DNA of 64,000 bases from Hydrogenophaga sp. NFH-34 (GTDB lineage: Bacteria > Pseudomonadota > Gammaproteobacteria > Burkholderiales > Burkholderiaceae_C). How positions within the stretch are numbered: position 1 is the stretch's first letter; each line of letters opens with the position of its first letter. The position numbers and the translations under genes were made by a program. This document shows, in pieces, positions 45,388 to 53,890 of the stretch. The notes under the pieces are model-generated. The model worked only from the letters and a program-made list of their open reading frames with translations. It had not been told where the DNA came from and ran no database searches. The stretch lies in the NCBI RefSeq assembly GCF_021401345.1, contig NZ_JACBGE010000014.1:1-64000 (forward strand). Direction: 5' to 3'.

Positions 45388-46584
45388 ATGACCCCGCCTG
45401 CCGCTCCCCCATCCACCGCCCCGCGCCTGCCCGCCAGCCTGTGGGCGCTCATGCTGGGCAACTTCGTCATCGGCACCGGGGTGATGGCGGTGCCGGGCAC
45501 CCTCAACGACATCAGCGCCTCGCTGGCCGTGTCGGTGCCCCAGGCCGGTCAGCTCATCACGGTTGGCGCCGCGCTCATCGGCGTCGGCGCGCCCGTGTTC
45601 GCCGGCCTGGTCGCCGGCTGGGACCGGCGGCGCCTGCTGACCCTGTGCATGCTGTGGTACGCCGTGTTCATGGCCGCCTGCGCGCTCGCCCCGCACTACG
45701 GCACGCTGCTGCCCCTGCGCGTGCTGGCCATGGTGCCTCCCGCGATCTTCACGCCCCAGGCCGCGGCCTGCGTGGGCCTGCTGGTACCCATGGCCGGCCG
45801 GGGGCGGGCCATCACCTTCGTGTTCCTCGGCTGGTCGGTGGCATCGGTGCTGGGCATGCCACTGTCGGCATGGATCGGCGGCCTGCTCGGCTGGCGCTGG
45901 GCTTTTGGCCTGGTGGCCGTGCTGGCCCTGGCCAGCGCCGTCGCAGTCTGGCGCGCCATGCCCGACGGCGTGCGGCCGGCCGCGCTGACGCGCCGCGACT
46001 GGGCCAGCACCCTGGCCTCGCCGGCGCTGATGATGGCGGTCGGGGTCACACTGCTGTCCGCATTCGGGCAGTTCGTGCTGTTTTCCTATTTCGCCCCCTA
46101 TTTCCAGCAGGTGTTGCGCCCCGGGACCGGCACCCTGTCCTTGCTGTTTCTCTGGTTCGGCGCTTTCGGGCTGGTGGGCAACATGCTGGTGTCCCGGCGG
46201 ATCGACCGGCTCGGCCCGCCGCGGGCGGTGCTGCTCACCCTGGGCGCCATGGCGTTGAGCCTGGCCCTGTGGCCGCTGGGCACCAACGCGCTCTGGGTCC
46301 AGATGCTGGTGCTGGTGCCCTGGGGACTGGGCTGTTTCGCGTGCAACTCCGCCCAGCAGGCCCGGCTCGTGCACATGGCACCGGCACTGGCCCCGGCCAC
46401 GGTGGCCCTGAACACCTCGGCCATCTACGGCGGACAAGCCCTGGGAGCCGCCCTGGGCGGTGCGCTCATTGCCCAGGGTGGCATGCTGCGGCTGCATGCC
46501 GTGGGCCTGGTGCTGATGCTGCTGGCCATGGCGCTGAGCACATGGGCCACGCGGGTTCAGAAACGTTCGGTGGGCAGCAGGTAG
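45388..46584 (+). CDS. MFS transporter, drug-efflux-like
   Basis: Inner-membrane major facilitator of 398 residues with about 12 hydrophobic helices, probably a proton-coupled exporter. The first helix begins ALMLGNFVIGTGVMAVPGT. A basic cytoplasmic loop after helix 2 (AGWDRRRLLT) matches motif A of drug:H+ antiporters, and motif C-like glycines occur in FLGWSVASVLGMPLSAWIGG. Closest in feel to the arabinose/chloramphenicol efflux (AraJ, Cml) group. Substrate unknown. Its 3' end overlaps the convergent pseudouridine synthase-like gene by 28 bp. Confidence 0.85.
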   Translation: MTPPAAPPSTAPRLPASLWALMLGNFVIGTGVMAVPGTLNDISASLAVSVPQAGQLITVGAALIGVGAPVFAGLVAGWDRRRLLTLCMLWYAVFMAACALAPHYGTLLPLRVLAMVPPAIFTPQAAACVGLLVPMAGRGRAITFVFLGWSVASVLGMPLSAWIGGLLGWRWAFGLVAVLALASAVAVWRAMPDGVRPAALTRRDWASTLASPALMMAVGVTLLSAFGQFVLFSYFAPYFQQVLRPGTGTLSLLFLWFGAFGLVGNMLVSRRIDRLGPPRAVLLTLGAMALSLALWPLGTNALWVQMLVLVPWGLGCFACNSAQQARLVHMAPALAPATVALNTSAIYGGQALGAALGGALIAQGGMLRLHAVGLVLMLLAMALSTWATRVQKRSVGSR

Positions 46585-47330
46585 CGCCACTGCCCGGCGT
46601 CCAGCCCGGTCAGCGCAACGCGGCCCAGACGCTGGCGGCGCACACTGGCCACGGCCAGCCCGGCACGCTCGACCAGAAACGCCGGCTGCCCGGGCACGCA
46701 TCCCTTGAGGGCCAGACGCAGACGGCGGTCGCTCTGCCAGCTGGCGCGTGCCGGCGGCAGACGGCGCCCGTCAAAGGTGACCGCCTGTGCGAACGAACGG
46801 AGCACGGACTCGCGTGCCGCGGCGTCGGGCACCGGGGCGGTGGCGGCCAGGTCCAGCAGCCACTCATGCTCCAGATCGGCCGCCGTTTCGCCGAGCTTTC
46901 GCGCCACTCCCGGCGACTGGGTGAAGACCATCAGGCCCGACGCGTCCCGGCTCAGGGGCAGCAAGGCTTGCAGGCGGTGGCGGTGCACGCGCAGGGCTCG
47001 CACGCGCGAGCGGTCGGCGGGCGAGCCCTGCGCATCGGCCAGCCACAGCAGCGCGGTGTCGGTGGGCACATGCAGGCCCTCGGGCACCTGGACGCCCGCC
47101 GGCTTGTGCCAGAGCAGGGTCACCGGCCCCAGGTCTTCGGGTCGCGCACCTTCGTCCAGTGCCACCGTCTGGGCCGGCACCACCCGCGCTTCCGGCGCTT
47201 CGACCACCTGGCCATCGACCCGCACCCAGCCGCCCGCGATGTAGCGTTCGGCCTCGGCGCGCGAGCAACCCAATTGAGCGGCCAGGCGCTTGGCCAGGCG
47301 CTCACCCACCGGGCTGGCGCTGTCGTCCAT
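46557..47330 (-). CDS. RsuA/RluF-like pseudouridine synthase family protein with divergent catalytic motif
   Basis: A 257-residue protein with an N-terminal S4 RNA-binding domain (about 11-60, ERLAKRLAAQLGCSRAEAERYI) and an RsuA-type catalytic fold (LLWHKPAGVQVPEG, about 72-85; GLMVFTQSPGVARKL). In active members GRLDxxTxGL supplies the catalytic aspartate; here the equivalent is LPLSRDASGL (124-133), with Ser127 at the aspartate position and the only nearby Asp two residues later. The enzyme may be inactive, use another residue, or act as an RNA-binding protein. The C-terminal KGCVPGQPAFLVERAGL is normal. Next to ychF, 0-1 bp apart. Confidence 0.75.
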   Translation of the reverse strand: MDDSASPVGERLAKRLAAQLGCSRAEAERYIAGGWVRVDGQVVEAPEARVVPAQTVALDEGARPEDLGPVTLLWHKPAGVQVPEGLHVPTDTALLWLADAQGSPADRSRVRALRVHRHRLQALLPLSRDASGLMVFTQSPGVARKLGETAADLEHEWLLDLAATAPVPDAAARESVLRSFAQAVTFDGRRLPPARASWQSDRRLRLALKGCVPGQPAFLVERAGLAVASVRRQRLGRVALTGLDAGQWRYLLPTERF

Positions 47331-48424
47331 CAGACGTTGAACAGGAAGTTCATCACGTCGCCGTCCTTGACGACGTATTCCTTGCCTTCGGCGCGCATCT
47401 TGCCCGCGTCCTTGGCGCCCTGCTCGCCCTTGAAGGCGATGAAATCGTCAAAGGCGATGGTTTGGGCGCGGATGAAGCCGCGCTCGAAATCGCCGTGGAT
47501 CACGCCAGCCGCCTGCGGGGCCGTGTCGCCGATGTGGATGGTCCAGGCGCGCACTTCCTTCACCCCGGCGGTGAAGTAGGTCTGCAGGCCCAGCAGCTTG
47601 AAGCCGGCGCGGATCAGGCGGTTCAGCCCCGGTTCGTCCTGGCCCAGTTCCTTGAGAAATTCCAGCCGGTCGGCGTCGTCCATCTCGGACAGTTCGGCCT
47701 CGATCTTGGCGCAGATGGCCACCACCGGCGCGTTCTGCGCGGCGGCGTACTCGCGCAGGCGGTCCAGGAAGGGGTTGTTCTCGAAACCGTCCTCGGCCAC
47801 ATTGCCGACGAACATGGCCGGCTTGGCGGTGATCAGGCACAGGGGCTTGAGCAGCACCTTTTCCTGGTCGCTGAGTTCCAGTGTGCGCACCGGCTTGCCC
47901 TCGTCGAGCACGGCCTGCACCTTGGTCAGGATCTGCACCAGCGCCGCCGCTTCCTTGTCATTGCCGCTCTTGGCGGCCTTGGTGTAGCGCTGCAGGCTTT
48001 TTTCCACCGTGGTCATGTCGGCCAGGCAGAGTTCGGTCTGGATCACCTCGATGTCGGCGATCGGGTCGACCTTGTTGGCCACGTGGATGACGTTGTCGTC
48101 CTCGAAGCAGCGCACCACGTTGACGATGGCGTCGGTTTCGCGGATGTGGGCCAGGAACTGGTTGCCCAGGCCTTCGCCCTTGGAGGCACCCGCCACCAGG
48201 CCGGCGATGTCCACGAACTCGACGATGGCCGGCACGATACGCTCGGGGCTGATGATCTCGGCCAGTTGCGCCAGGCGCGGATCGGGCACCTCCACCACGC
48301 CCACGTTGGGCTCGATGGTGCAGAAGGGGTAGTTTTCGGCGGCGATGCCGGCCTTGGTCAGGGCGTTGAAGAGGGTGGACTTGCCGACGTTGGGCAGGCC
48401 CACGATGCCGCATTTGAGGCTCAT
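47330..48424 (-). CDS. ychF: Redox-regulated ATPase YchF
   Basis: Obg-family P-loop ATPase (364 residues) that binds ribosomes and modulates stress responses. Motifs: [14 protein letters not shown] (G1, 8-21), a switch region with [19 protein letters not shown], the ATP-selective NxxE variant ([10 protein letters not shown]) and a C-terminal TGS domain ([20 protein letters not shown] to [13 protein letters not shown]). Full length. Its stop abuts the S4/pseudouridine synthase-like gene start. A dRS3-like inverted repeat lies just upstream. Confidence 0.97.
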   Translation of the reverse strand: MSLKCGIVGLPNVGKSTLFNALTKAGIAAENYPFCTIEPNVGVVEVPDPRLAQLAEIISPERIVPAIVEFVDIAGLVAGASKGEGLGNQFLAHIRETDAIVNVVRCFEDDNVIHVANKVDPIADIEVIQTELCLADMTTVEKSLQRYTKAAKSGNDKEAAALVQILTKVQAVLDEGKPVRTLELSDQEKVLLKPLCLITAKPAMFVGNVAEDGFENNPFLDRLREYAAAQNAPVVAICAKIEAELSEMDDADRLEFLKELGQDEPGLNRLIRAGFKLLGLQTYFTAGVKEVRAWTIHIGDTAPQAAGVIHGDFERGFIRAQTIAFDDFIAFKGEQGAKDAGKMRAEGKEYVVKDGDVMNFLFNV

Positions 48425-48514
48425 GGCGAGGCTTTCGGGTTCAGGGGAAACGGGGGATTTTAAAGAAGCGCCTGTCTGAAGGGCTGCACAGCCCCGAACG
48501 ACCGCCGTGGCTGG

Positions 48515-48534
48515 ATTCCCGCCTCTGCGGGAAT
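48515..48534. repeat. dRS3-like inverted repeat (ATTCCC-N8-GGGAAT)
   Basis: ATTCCCGCCTCTGCGGGAAT forms an 8-bp perfect stem with a four-base loop. ATTCCC-N8-GGGAAT is the form of the Neisseria dRS3 element, and similar repeats are scattered in many beta-proteobacteria. It lies in the intergenic region between ychF and the MOSC gene. On either strand it could also form a stem that stops transcription, though there is no T tract. A smaller GGGCTG/CAGCCC hairpin precedes it (48481-48494). Confidence 0.6.
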
Positions 48535-48586
48535 GACGGGGATGCTGCGCCCGTGACGCGCGCAGCGGTAAAGCGAGCGGGGCCGA

Positions 48587-49492
48587 TCAGTCAAACGCCC
48601 AGTCGGCGCTCACCGCCTGCCCCACCCGCAGCACCAGGCCGTCGCCTTCCAGAACGATGGCGTTCATGCCGAAGGTCAGGGCGCCACCGAGGCGCCGGTC
48701 CTGCCGGTAGGCCTGCAGCGCGTCGTTCACCGCCGGGTAGGACTGGGCCGTGTCGGGATCGATGTTCGGAATCGGGCAGCGCGAGCAGGGTTTGACGTTT
48801 TCCAGCGCCGCCACCCCGTCGGCCGTGTGCACGCGCCAGGCCCCGATGCGGTCCTCGTCGTGAGGCTCCACATCGGCCAGCACGATGTTGGCGCGAAAGC
48901 GCCGCTGATCCACCGCAGCTTCGCCCGCCGCCCCGAGGCGCCGGTTGAGCTCGGCCACCGAAGCGGTGCTGGTGACCAGCACGCTGAACCCGTCGGCGAA
49001 CTGCGCAAACGCCGCGCGACCGCCCGTCCACTTTTCGCTGCAGCGCCGCTGCACCTCGGGATCGAAACGCACCAGACGCAGCTTTTTCAGCGCCGGCGGT
49101 GCCTCGGGCGCGAGGAAGTCACTGAACCACTGGGCCGCGACGTCGCCCATGTCCCAGGCGTCGACCTCGTCGTCCCACACGCGCACCCGGCGCGGGAACT
49201 CGGCGGCTTCGAGCGACAGGTGCAGGGCCAGCATGCCGGGCGCGCGCAGCACCAGTTGTCCAAGCCGGAAAGCCGGCTGGATCAGGGCCATGCGTGGCAG
49301 CTCGCGCTGGGTCACGAACCCGCCGGTTTCGTCCACCACCATCCAGGCCCGGTCCCAGGCCAGGCCGGTGGGCGTGAGCTCGGCCTCCGGCATGGCGACG
49401 CCGGCACAGGATTTCACGGGGTAGACCCAGAGTTCGGCGATACGGGCCAGGAGGTCGGCCGAAGCATCGGCCTGCGGCAAGGAATCGGTCAT
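48587..49492 (-). CDS. MOSC-domain protein (YcbX/mARC-like)
   Basis: A 301-residue molybdenum-cofactor-binding protein. An N-terminal MOSC_N barrel (about 14-120, IAELWVYPVKSCAGVAMPEAE) is followed by the MOSC domain (about 150-295). That domain has FRANIVLADVEPHDED and VKPCSRCPIPNID, where the first cysteine is the expected Mo ligand. Family members reduce N-hydroxylated compounds; E. coli YcbX has an added 2Fe-2S domain, but this protein ends after MOSC, so it needs a separate electron donor. Divergent from the UbiH-type gene. Confidence 0.85.
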   Translation of the reverse strand: MTDSLPQADASADLLARIAELWVYPVKSCAGVAMPEAELTPTGLAWDRAWMVVDETGGFVTQRELPRMALIQPAFRLGQLVLRAPGMLALHLSLEAAEFPRRVRVWDDEVDAWDMGDVAAQWFSDFLAPEAPPALKKLRLVRFDPEVQRRCSEKWTGGRAAFAQFADGFSVLVTSTASVAELNRRLGAAGEAAVDQRRFRANIVLADVEPHDEDRIGAWRVHTADGVAALENVKPCSRCPIPNIDPDTAQSYPAVNDALQAYRQDRRLGGALTFGMNAIVLEGDGLVLRVGQAVSADWAFD

Positions 49493-49567
49493 GCGGGCAA
49501 CAGGGCAAACAGGAGGGTCATGGGCGGGCAACAGGGCCGCATTGTGCCCGGCGCCTAGAATCCCCGC

Positions 49568-50752
49568 ATGATTTCCAGCCCTTCCCGCCCAGGCGCCCCA
49601 CGCCGGTACGACGTCGTCATCCGGGGTGCCGGCGTGGTCGGCCAGACCCTGGCCCTGCTGCTGGCGCGCGAGCGCCTCAAGGTCGCGCTGGTAAGCCCGC
49701 CCCGCGCTACCCCGGGCACGCCCGACGTGCGCGCCTACGCCCTCAACACCGCCGCCCGCGATCTGCTGCGCTCGGTGCGTGCCTGGCCGGAGGCCTCGGC
49801 CCCGCACAGCGGCGCGGCGGCCGACGCGTCGGTCACTCCGGTCACGGCCATGGCGGTGCACGGCGACCAGGGCGGCGAGCTGCACTTCGATGCCAGCGCC
49901 CTGGGCACCGACGCCCTGACCTGGATCGTGGACGTGCCGGCGCTGGAGCAGCGCCTGGCCGACGCGGTGCATTTCCAGGCCGGCATCGACCGGCTGGACG
50001 CCCCGCCCACGCTGCCCGCCCCGCTGACGGTGGTGTGCGAAGGCCGGCGCAGCAGCACGCGCGCCGAATGGGGCATCGACTACGACACCCACCCCTACCC
50101 CCACAAGGCCATCGCCGCCCGCCTGACCTGCGAACGGCCACACGGCGGCGTGGCGCGCCAGTGGTTCCGCGACGGCGAGGTCATGGCCCTGCTGCCGCTG
50201 GGCGGCGCCCAGGGGAACTCTGTGGCGCTGGTCTGGTCTGTGCAGGCACAGCGGGCCGACACTTGGCTGGCAGCCGGGCCCGAAGCCCTGGCCGAAGCGG
50301 TGCAGGAACGGGCCGGCCAGACCCTGGGAAACATGACGCTGCAAAGCGCCCCCCAGGCCTGGCCGCTGGAACTGGCGCGCGCCCGGCGGTGGATCGCCAC
50401 CCAGGGGCGTGCCAGTGTGGTGCTCGCGGGTGACGCGGCCCACGCCATGCATCCGCTGGCCGGGCAAGGCCTGAATGTGGGCCTGGCCGACGCAGCGGAA
50501 CTGGCGCGGGTGCTGCACGGCCGGGAGTTCTGGCGCGAGCTGGGTGACCCGCGGCTGCTGCGCCGCTACGAACGGGCGCGGCAGGCCGACGTGGGGGCCA
50601 TGAGCCGGCTGACCGACGGTCTGTTCAGCCTATTCGCCCAGCCCGACGCCCGCGTGCAGGCCCTGCGCAACTGGGGCCTGCGCAGTGTGGACCGCCTGGG
50701 CCCGCTGAAACACTGGCTTGCGCGCCAGGCCATGGGCCAGCACGCGCTGTGA
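49568..50752 (+). CDS. FAD-dependent UbiH/UbiF/VisC-type monooxygenase
   Basis: Flavin hydroxylase of 394 residues from the group acting in ubiquinone ring hydroxylation. The N-terminal FAD fold VIRGAGVVGQTLALLLARE (about 17-35), the middle DG-like region and the second FAD motif VVLAGDAAHAMHPLAGQGLNVGLADAAEL (given here as its parts VVLAGDAAHAMHPLAGQG and NVGLADAAEL) are clear. Which ring position it hydroxylates cannot be told from sequence. It is followed 43 bp later by a DsbC-like gene on the same strand. Confidence 0.88.
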   Translation: MISSPSRPGAPRRYDVVIRGAGVVGQTLALLLARERLKVALVSPPRATPGTPDVRAYALNTAARDLLRSVRAWPEASAPHSGAAADASVTPVTAMAVHGDQGGELHFDASALGTDALTWIVDVPALEQRLADAVHFQAGIDRLDAPPTLPAPLTVVCEGRRSSTRAEWGIDYDTHPYPHKAIAARLTCERPHGGVARQWFRDGEVMALLPLGGAQGNSVALVWSVQAQRADTWLAAGPEALAEAVQERAGQTLGNMTLQSAPQAWPLELARARRWIATQGRASVVLAGDAAHAMHPLAGQGLNVGLADAAELARVLHGREFWRELGDPRLLRRYERARQADVGAMSRLTDGLFSLFAQPDARVQALRNWGLRSVDRLGPLKHWLARQAMGQHAL

Positions 50753-50795
50753 GCCGACCGACTTGTTGTCTATCAGGAGAGCCTTCGGGCCTGGC

Positions 50796-51512
50796 ATGAA
50801 CCTTCTCAAGAACACCCTGGCAGCGCTGCTGGCCACCACCCTGTCGCTGGCGGTCTTCGCCCAGGAAGCCACGATCCGCAAGAACCTGGCCGAGCGGCTG
50901 CCCAACCTGCCCAAGATCGACGAGGTGAGCAAGACCCCGATGCCTGGGCTCTACGAAGTCCGCATCAACGGCAACGAGGTGCTCTACACCGACGAACAGG
51001 GCAACTACCTGATCCAGGGCAACCTCATCGACGCGCGCAACCGGGTCGACCTGACCGAACAGCGGCTGGACAAGCTCTCGGCGGTGGCGTTCGATGAGCT
51101 GCCGCTCAAGGACGCCTTCACCATCGTGCGCGGCAACGGCAAACGCAAGCTGGCCGTTTTCGAAGATCCCAACTGCGGCTACTGCAAACGCTTCGAACGC
51201 GACCTGGCCAAGATCGACAACGTGACCGTGCACGTGTTCCTCTATCCCATCCTGGGCGGCGATTCACCGGAAAAGTCCCGCAACATCTGGTGCGCCAAGG
51301 ACAAGGGCAAGGCCTTCCTCGACTGGATGACCAAGGACGTCACACCGCCCACCGCCCAGTGCGAAGCCGGCGCGCTGGCCCGCAATACCGAGTTCGGCCG
51401 CAAGATGCGCATCACCGGAACGCCCACCATCTTCTTCGCCGACGGCTCGCGTGTGCCCGGCGCCATCGGCGCCGACCGGGTGGAAAAGCGCCTGAACGAG
51501 ATCAAGAACTGA
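50796..51512 (+). CDS. dsbC: DsbC-like thiol:disulfide interchange protein
   Basis: Periplasmic protein-disulfide isomerase of 238 residues. A signal peptide (1-22, ending VFAQ) leads to the N-terminal dimerisation domain (about 25-90) and a thioredoxin domain. The active site is CGYC (C127-C130, in FEDPNCGYCKRF) and the cis-proline loop is TGTPTIFF. Two further cysteines (NIWCAKD and AQCEAGA) form the second, structural disulfide seen in DsbC. The start at 50796 is the ATG before the signal sequence. It may assist folding of cysteine-containing exported proteins encoded here. Confidence 0.93.
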   Translation: MNLLKNTLAALLATTLSLAVFAQEATIRKNLAERLPNLPKIDEVSKTPMPGLYEVRINGNEVLYTDEQGNYLIQGNLIDARNRVDLTEQRLDKLSAVAFDELPLKDAFTIVRGNGKRKLAVFEDPNCGYCKRFERDLAKIDNVTVHVFLYPILGGDSPEKSRNIWCAKDKGKAFLDWMTKDVTPPTAQCEAGALARNTEFGRKMRITGTPTIFFADGSRVPGAIGADRVEKRLNEIKN

Positions 51513-51525
51513 GCCCCGTTCGCCC

Positions 51526-52011
51526 ATGACCCCGGTGGCCGCCTCCGAACTGCACGATCCGCAGGACCTCGCGCTGGTGCGCACCCTCGGCCACGCCGGC
51601 CTGCTGCCGTTCATCGGCCTGGCCGTGCTGCTCTGGCTGGTGGAACCGGGCCTGCAAGCCTGGGTCGCCATGGCGATCACCGCCTACGGCGCGCTGGTGG
51701 CATCGTTCCTGGGCGGCATCCACTGGGGCATCGGCTGGCACGCGCTCGGCCATCCGGACGCCGGCGTGCCCCCGCGCCATCCCTGCCGCCCCCATTTCCT
51801 CTGGGGCATCGTGCCACCGCTGCTGGCCTGGCCCGGCATCCTCATGCCCCCGTTCGCGGGCCTGGCCTGGCTGGGCTTCCTGTTCGTGCTGTGCTATCTG
51901 GCCGATCGCACGCTCTATCCCCGTGCCGGGCTGCAAGCCTGGCTGACCCTGCGCTTCCGCCTGTCTGCGGTGGCGGCGCTGTGCTGCTTCGTCGGAGCCG
52001 GTGCGCTCTGA
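51526..52011 (+). CDS. DUF3429 membrane protein
   Basis: A 161-residue inner-membrane protein with four or five hydrophobic segments (about 24-42, 46-66, 90-112, 115-132, 142-160). The FLGGIHWGIGWHALG block, with its HW pair, and LAWLGFLFVLCYLADR match DUF3429. No function is established for the family. It lies 13 bp after dsbC and 13 bp before the M61 peptidase gene, so these are probably one transcript. Confidence 0.85.
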   Translation: MTPVAASELHDPQDLALVRTLGHAGLLPFIGLAVLLWLVEPGLQAWVAMAITAYGALVASFLGGIHWGIGWHALGHPDAGVPPRHPCRPHFLWGIVPPLLAWPGILMPPFAGLAWLGFLFVLCYLADRTLYPRAGLQAWLTLRFRLSAVAALCCFVGAGAL

Positions 52012-52024
52012 CCGCCCCGACCCG

Positions 52025-53869
52025 ATGACCACCACCCGCCCCCCTGCCCGTCCCGCCCGCCCGAAACGCGCCGCCCGCCCGGCCGAAACGCCGGCCGGCG
52101 TGCACCTGCGCGTGGCCATCCCCGATCCGCACCGACACCTGTTCGCGCTCACGCTGACCATTCACCACCCCAGTGCGCGCCAGCGCGTGTCGCTGCCGGT
52201 CTGGATCCCGGGCAGCTACCTGGTGCGCGAGTTTTCGCAGCACCTGCAGAACCTCCAAGCCACCCAGGGTGGACAGGCCGTGGCGGTGCGCCAGCTCGAC
52301 AAACACAGCTGGCAGATCGATGCCCAAGCCGGTCAGCCGCTGGAACTGCGCTACGAGGTCTACGCCTTCGACGCCTCGGTGCGCACCGCCTTTCTCGACG
52401 CCACGCGCGGCTTCTTCAACAGCACCAGCCTGTGCCTGCGGGTCGCGGGCCAGACCGCACAGCCCCACACGCTGACGCTGGCCGCCGACGATCTGCCGGC
52501 CGGCTGGCGCGTCGCCACGGGCCTGAGCCCCGAGCAGGCCGATGCCGACGGCCGTGGGCGCTACCGGGCAGCCGACTACGACGAGCTGGCCGACTGCCCG
52601 GTCGAGCTGGGCACCTTCTGGCAAGGCGATTTCGAAGCCTGCGGCGTGCCCCACCGCTTCGTGGTCAGCGGTGCCGGCGCGGGCTTCGACGGCGAACGGC
52701 TGCTGGCCGACACGCGCCGCCTCTGTGAAGCGCAGATCCGCTTCTGGCATGGCGACCAGGCACCGCCCTTCACCCACTACGTGTTCATGCTGCACGCCAG
52801 CGCCGACGGCTACGGCGGCCTGGAACACCGCAACAGCACCGCCCTGATCTGCCAGAGGGCGGATTTGCCCCCACGCTCCGCCGCTGCGCGGGCCACCACC
52901 CCGCTCAAGGCCGCTGACGGCTACACCACGCTGCTCGGGCTGATCAGCCACGAGTACTTCCACACCTGGAACGTCAAGCGCCTGCGGCCGGCCGAGTTCG
53001 CCCACTACGACTACGCGCACGAGAACTACACCGAGCTGCTGTGGTTCTTCGAAGGCTTCACCAGCTATTACGACGACCTGTTCCTGCGCCGCGCGGGCCT
53101 GATCGACAACCTCGCCTACCTGCAACTGGTCACCAAGACCGCCAACCAGGTGCTCCAGACGCCGGGACGCCACCTGCAGAGCGTGGCGCAGGCCAGCTTC
53201 GACGCCTGGATCAAGTACTACCGCGTCGGCGAAAACACGCCCAACGCCACCGTCAGCTACTACACCAAGGGAGCGCTGGTGGCGCTGTGCCTGGACCTCA
53301 CGCTGCGCGCGGCCGGCACCGGCTCGCTGGACGACGTGATGCGGCACCTGTGGGCCGCCTGTGCCGGGGGCCCGGTGCGCGAGGCCGACATTGCCCGGGC
53401 GCTGCGCGCGGTCGGCGGCCGCAGCTTCGCCCGCGAATTGCGCGACTGGGTGCACGGCACCGACGACCTGCCGCTGGCCGAGCTGCTGCGCGCGCAAGGC
53501 GCCAGCGTGGACCGCGACAAGGCGCCGCTGGCGCAGCAACTGGGGCTGCGCGTGAGCGAATCCGGCGGCATCACCGTCAAGACCGTGTTGCGCGGTGGCG
53601 CGGCCGAAGCGGCCGGGCTGGCGGCTGGCGACGAATGGCTGGGCATCGAGATACCGCCGCCGCGGCGCGGCCAGCCCGCCGAAGCCTGGCAGATCCGCAA
53701 ACTCGACGAGCTGCCCCTGCTGCTCGGCGCGCGGCGGCGCTGCACCGCGATCGTCGCGCGCGACCGCCGCCTGCTGCGCTGCGAGCTGGTCTGGCCCGAA
53801 GAACCTGTGCAGGCGCTGCGGGTAGGCCCGGCCGACGCCCAGCGCCTGCAGGCCTGGCTGGCCCCCTGA
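52025..53869 (+). CDS. M61-family (glycyl aminopeptidase-like) metallopeptidase with PDZ domain
   Basis: A 614-residue zinc peptidase. After a Pro/Arg-rich N-terminus comes an M61 N-terminal beta domain (about 25-190, with LPVWIPGSYLVREFSQHL), and a gluzincin catalytic domain. The latter has H309-E-Y-F-H313 in LISHEYFHTWNVKRLRP and the downstream ENYTELLWFFEGFTSYYDD, with the third zinc ligand. A C-terminal PDZ domain (about 500-590, GGAAEAAGLAAGDEWLGI) completes it. There is no convincing signal peptide, so it is probably cytosolic. Convergent with paaK. Confidence 0.9.
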   Translation: MTTTRPPARPARPKRAARPAETPAGVHLRVAIPDPHRHLFALTLTIHHPSARQRVSLPVWIPGSYLVREFSQHLQNLQATQGGQAVAVRQLDKHSWQIDAQAGQPLELRYEVYAFDASVRTAFLDATRGFFNSTSLCLRVAGQTAQPHTLTLAADDLPAGWRVATGLSPEQADADGRGRYRAADYDELADCPVELGTFWQGDFEACGVPHRFVVSGAGAGFDGERLLADTRRLCEAQIRFWHGDQAPPFTHYVFMLHASADGYGGLEHRNSTALICQRADLPPRSAAARATTPLKAADGYTTLLGLISHEYFHTWNVKRLRPAEFAHYDYAHENYTELLWFFEGFTSYYDDLFLRRAGLIDNLAYLQLVTKTANQVLQTPGRHLQSVAQASFDAWIKYYRVGENTPNATVSYYTKGALVALCLDLTLRAAGTGSLDDVMRHLWAACAGGPVREADIARALRAVGGRSFARELRDWVHGTDDLPLAELLRAQGASVDRDKAPLAQQLGLRVSESGGITVKTVLRGGAAEAAGLAAGDEWLGIEIPPPRRGQPAEAWQIRKLDELPLLLGARRRCTAIVARDRRLLRCELVWPEEPVQALRVGPADAQRLQAWLAP

Positions 53870-53890
53870 GCCGCACGCCGTCGCGGCGCC

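Noticed and set aside
46557-46584. Frameshift or annotation error at the MFS/pseudouridine synthase overlap
   Set aside because: The genes are convergent and each C-terminus looks complete; a 28-bp tail overlap is ordinary.
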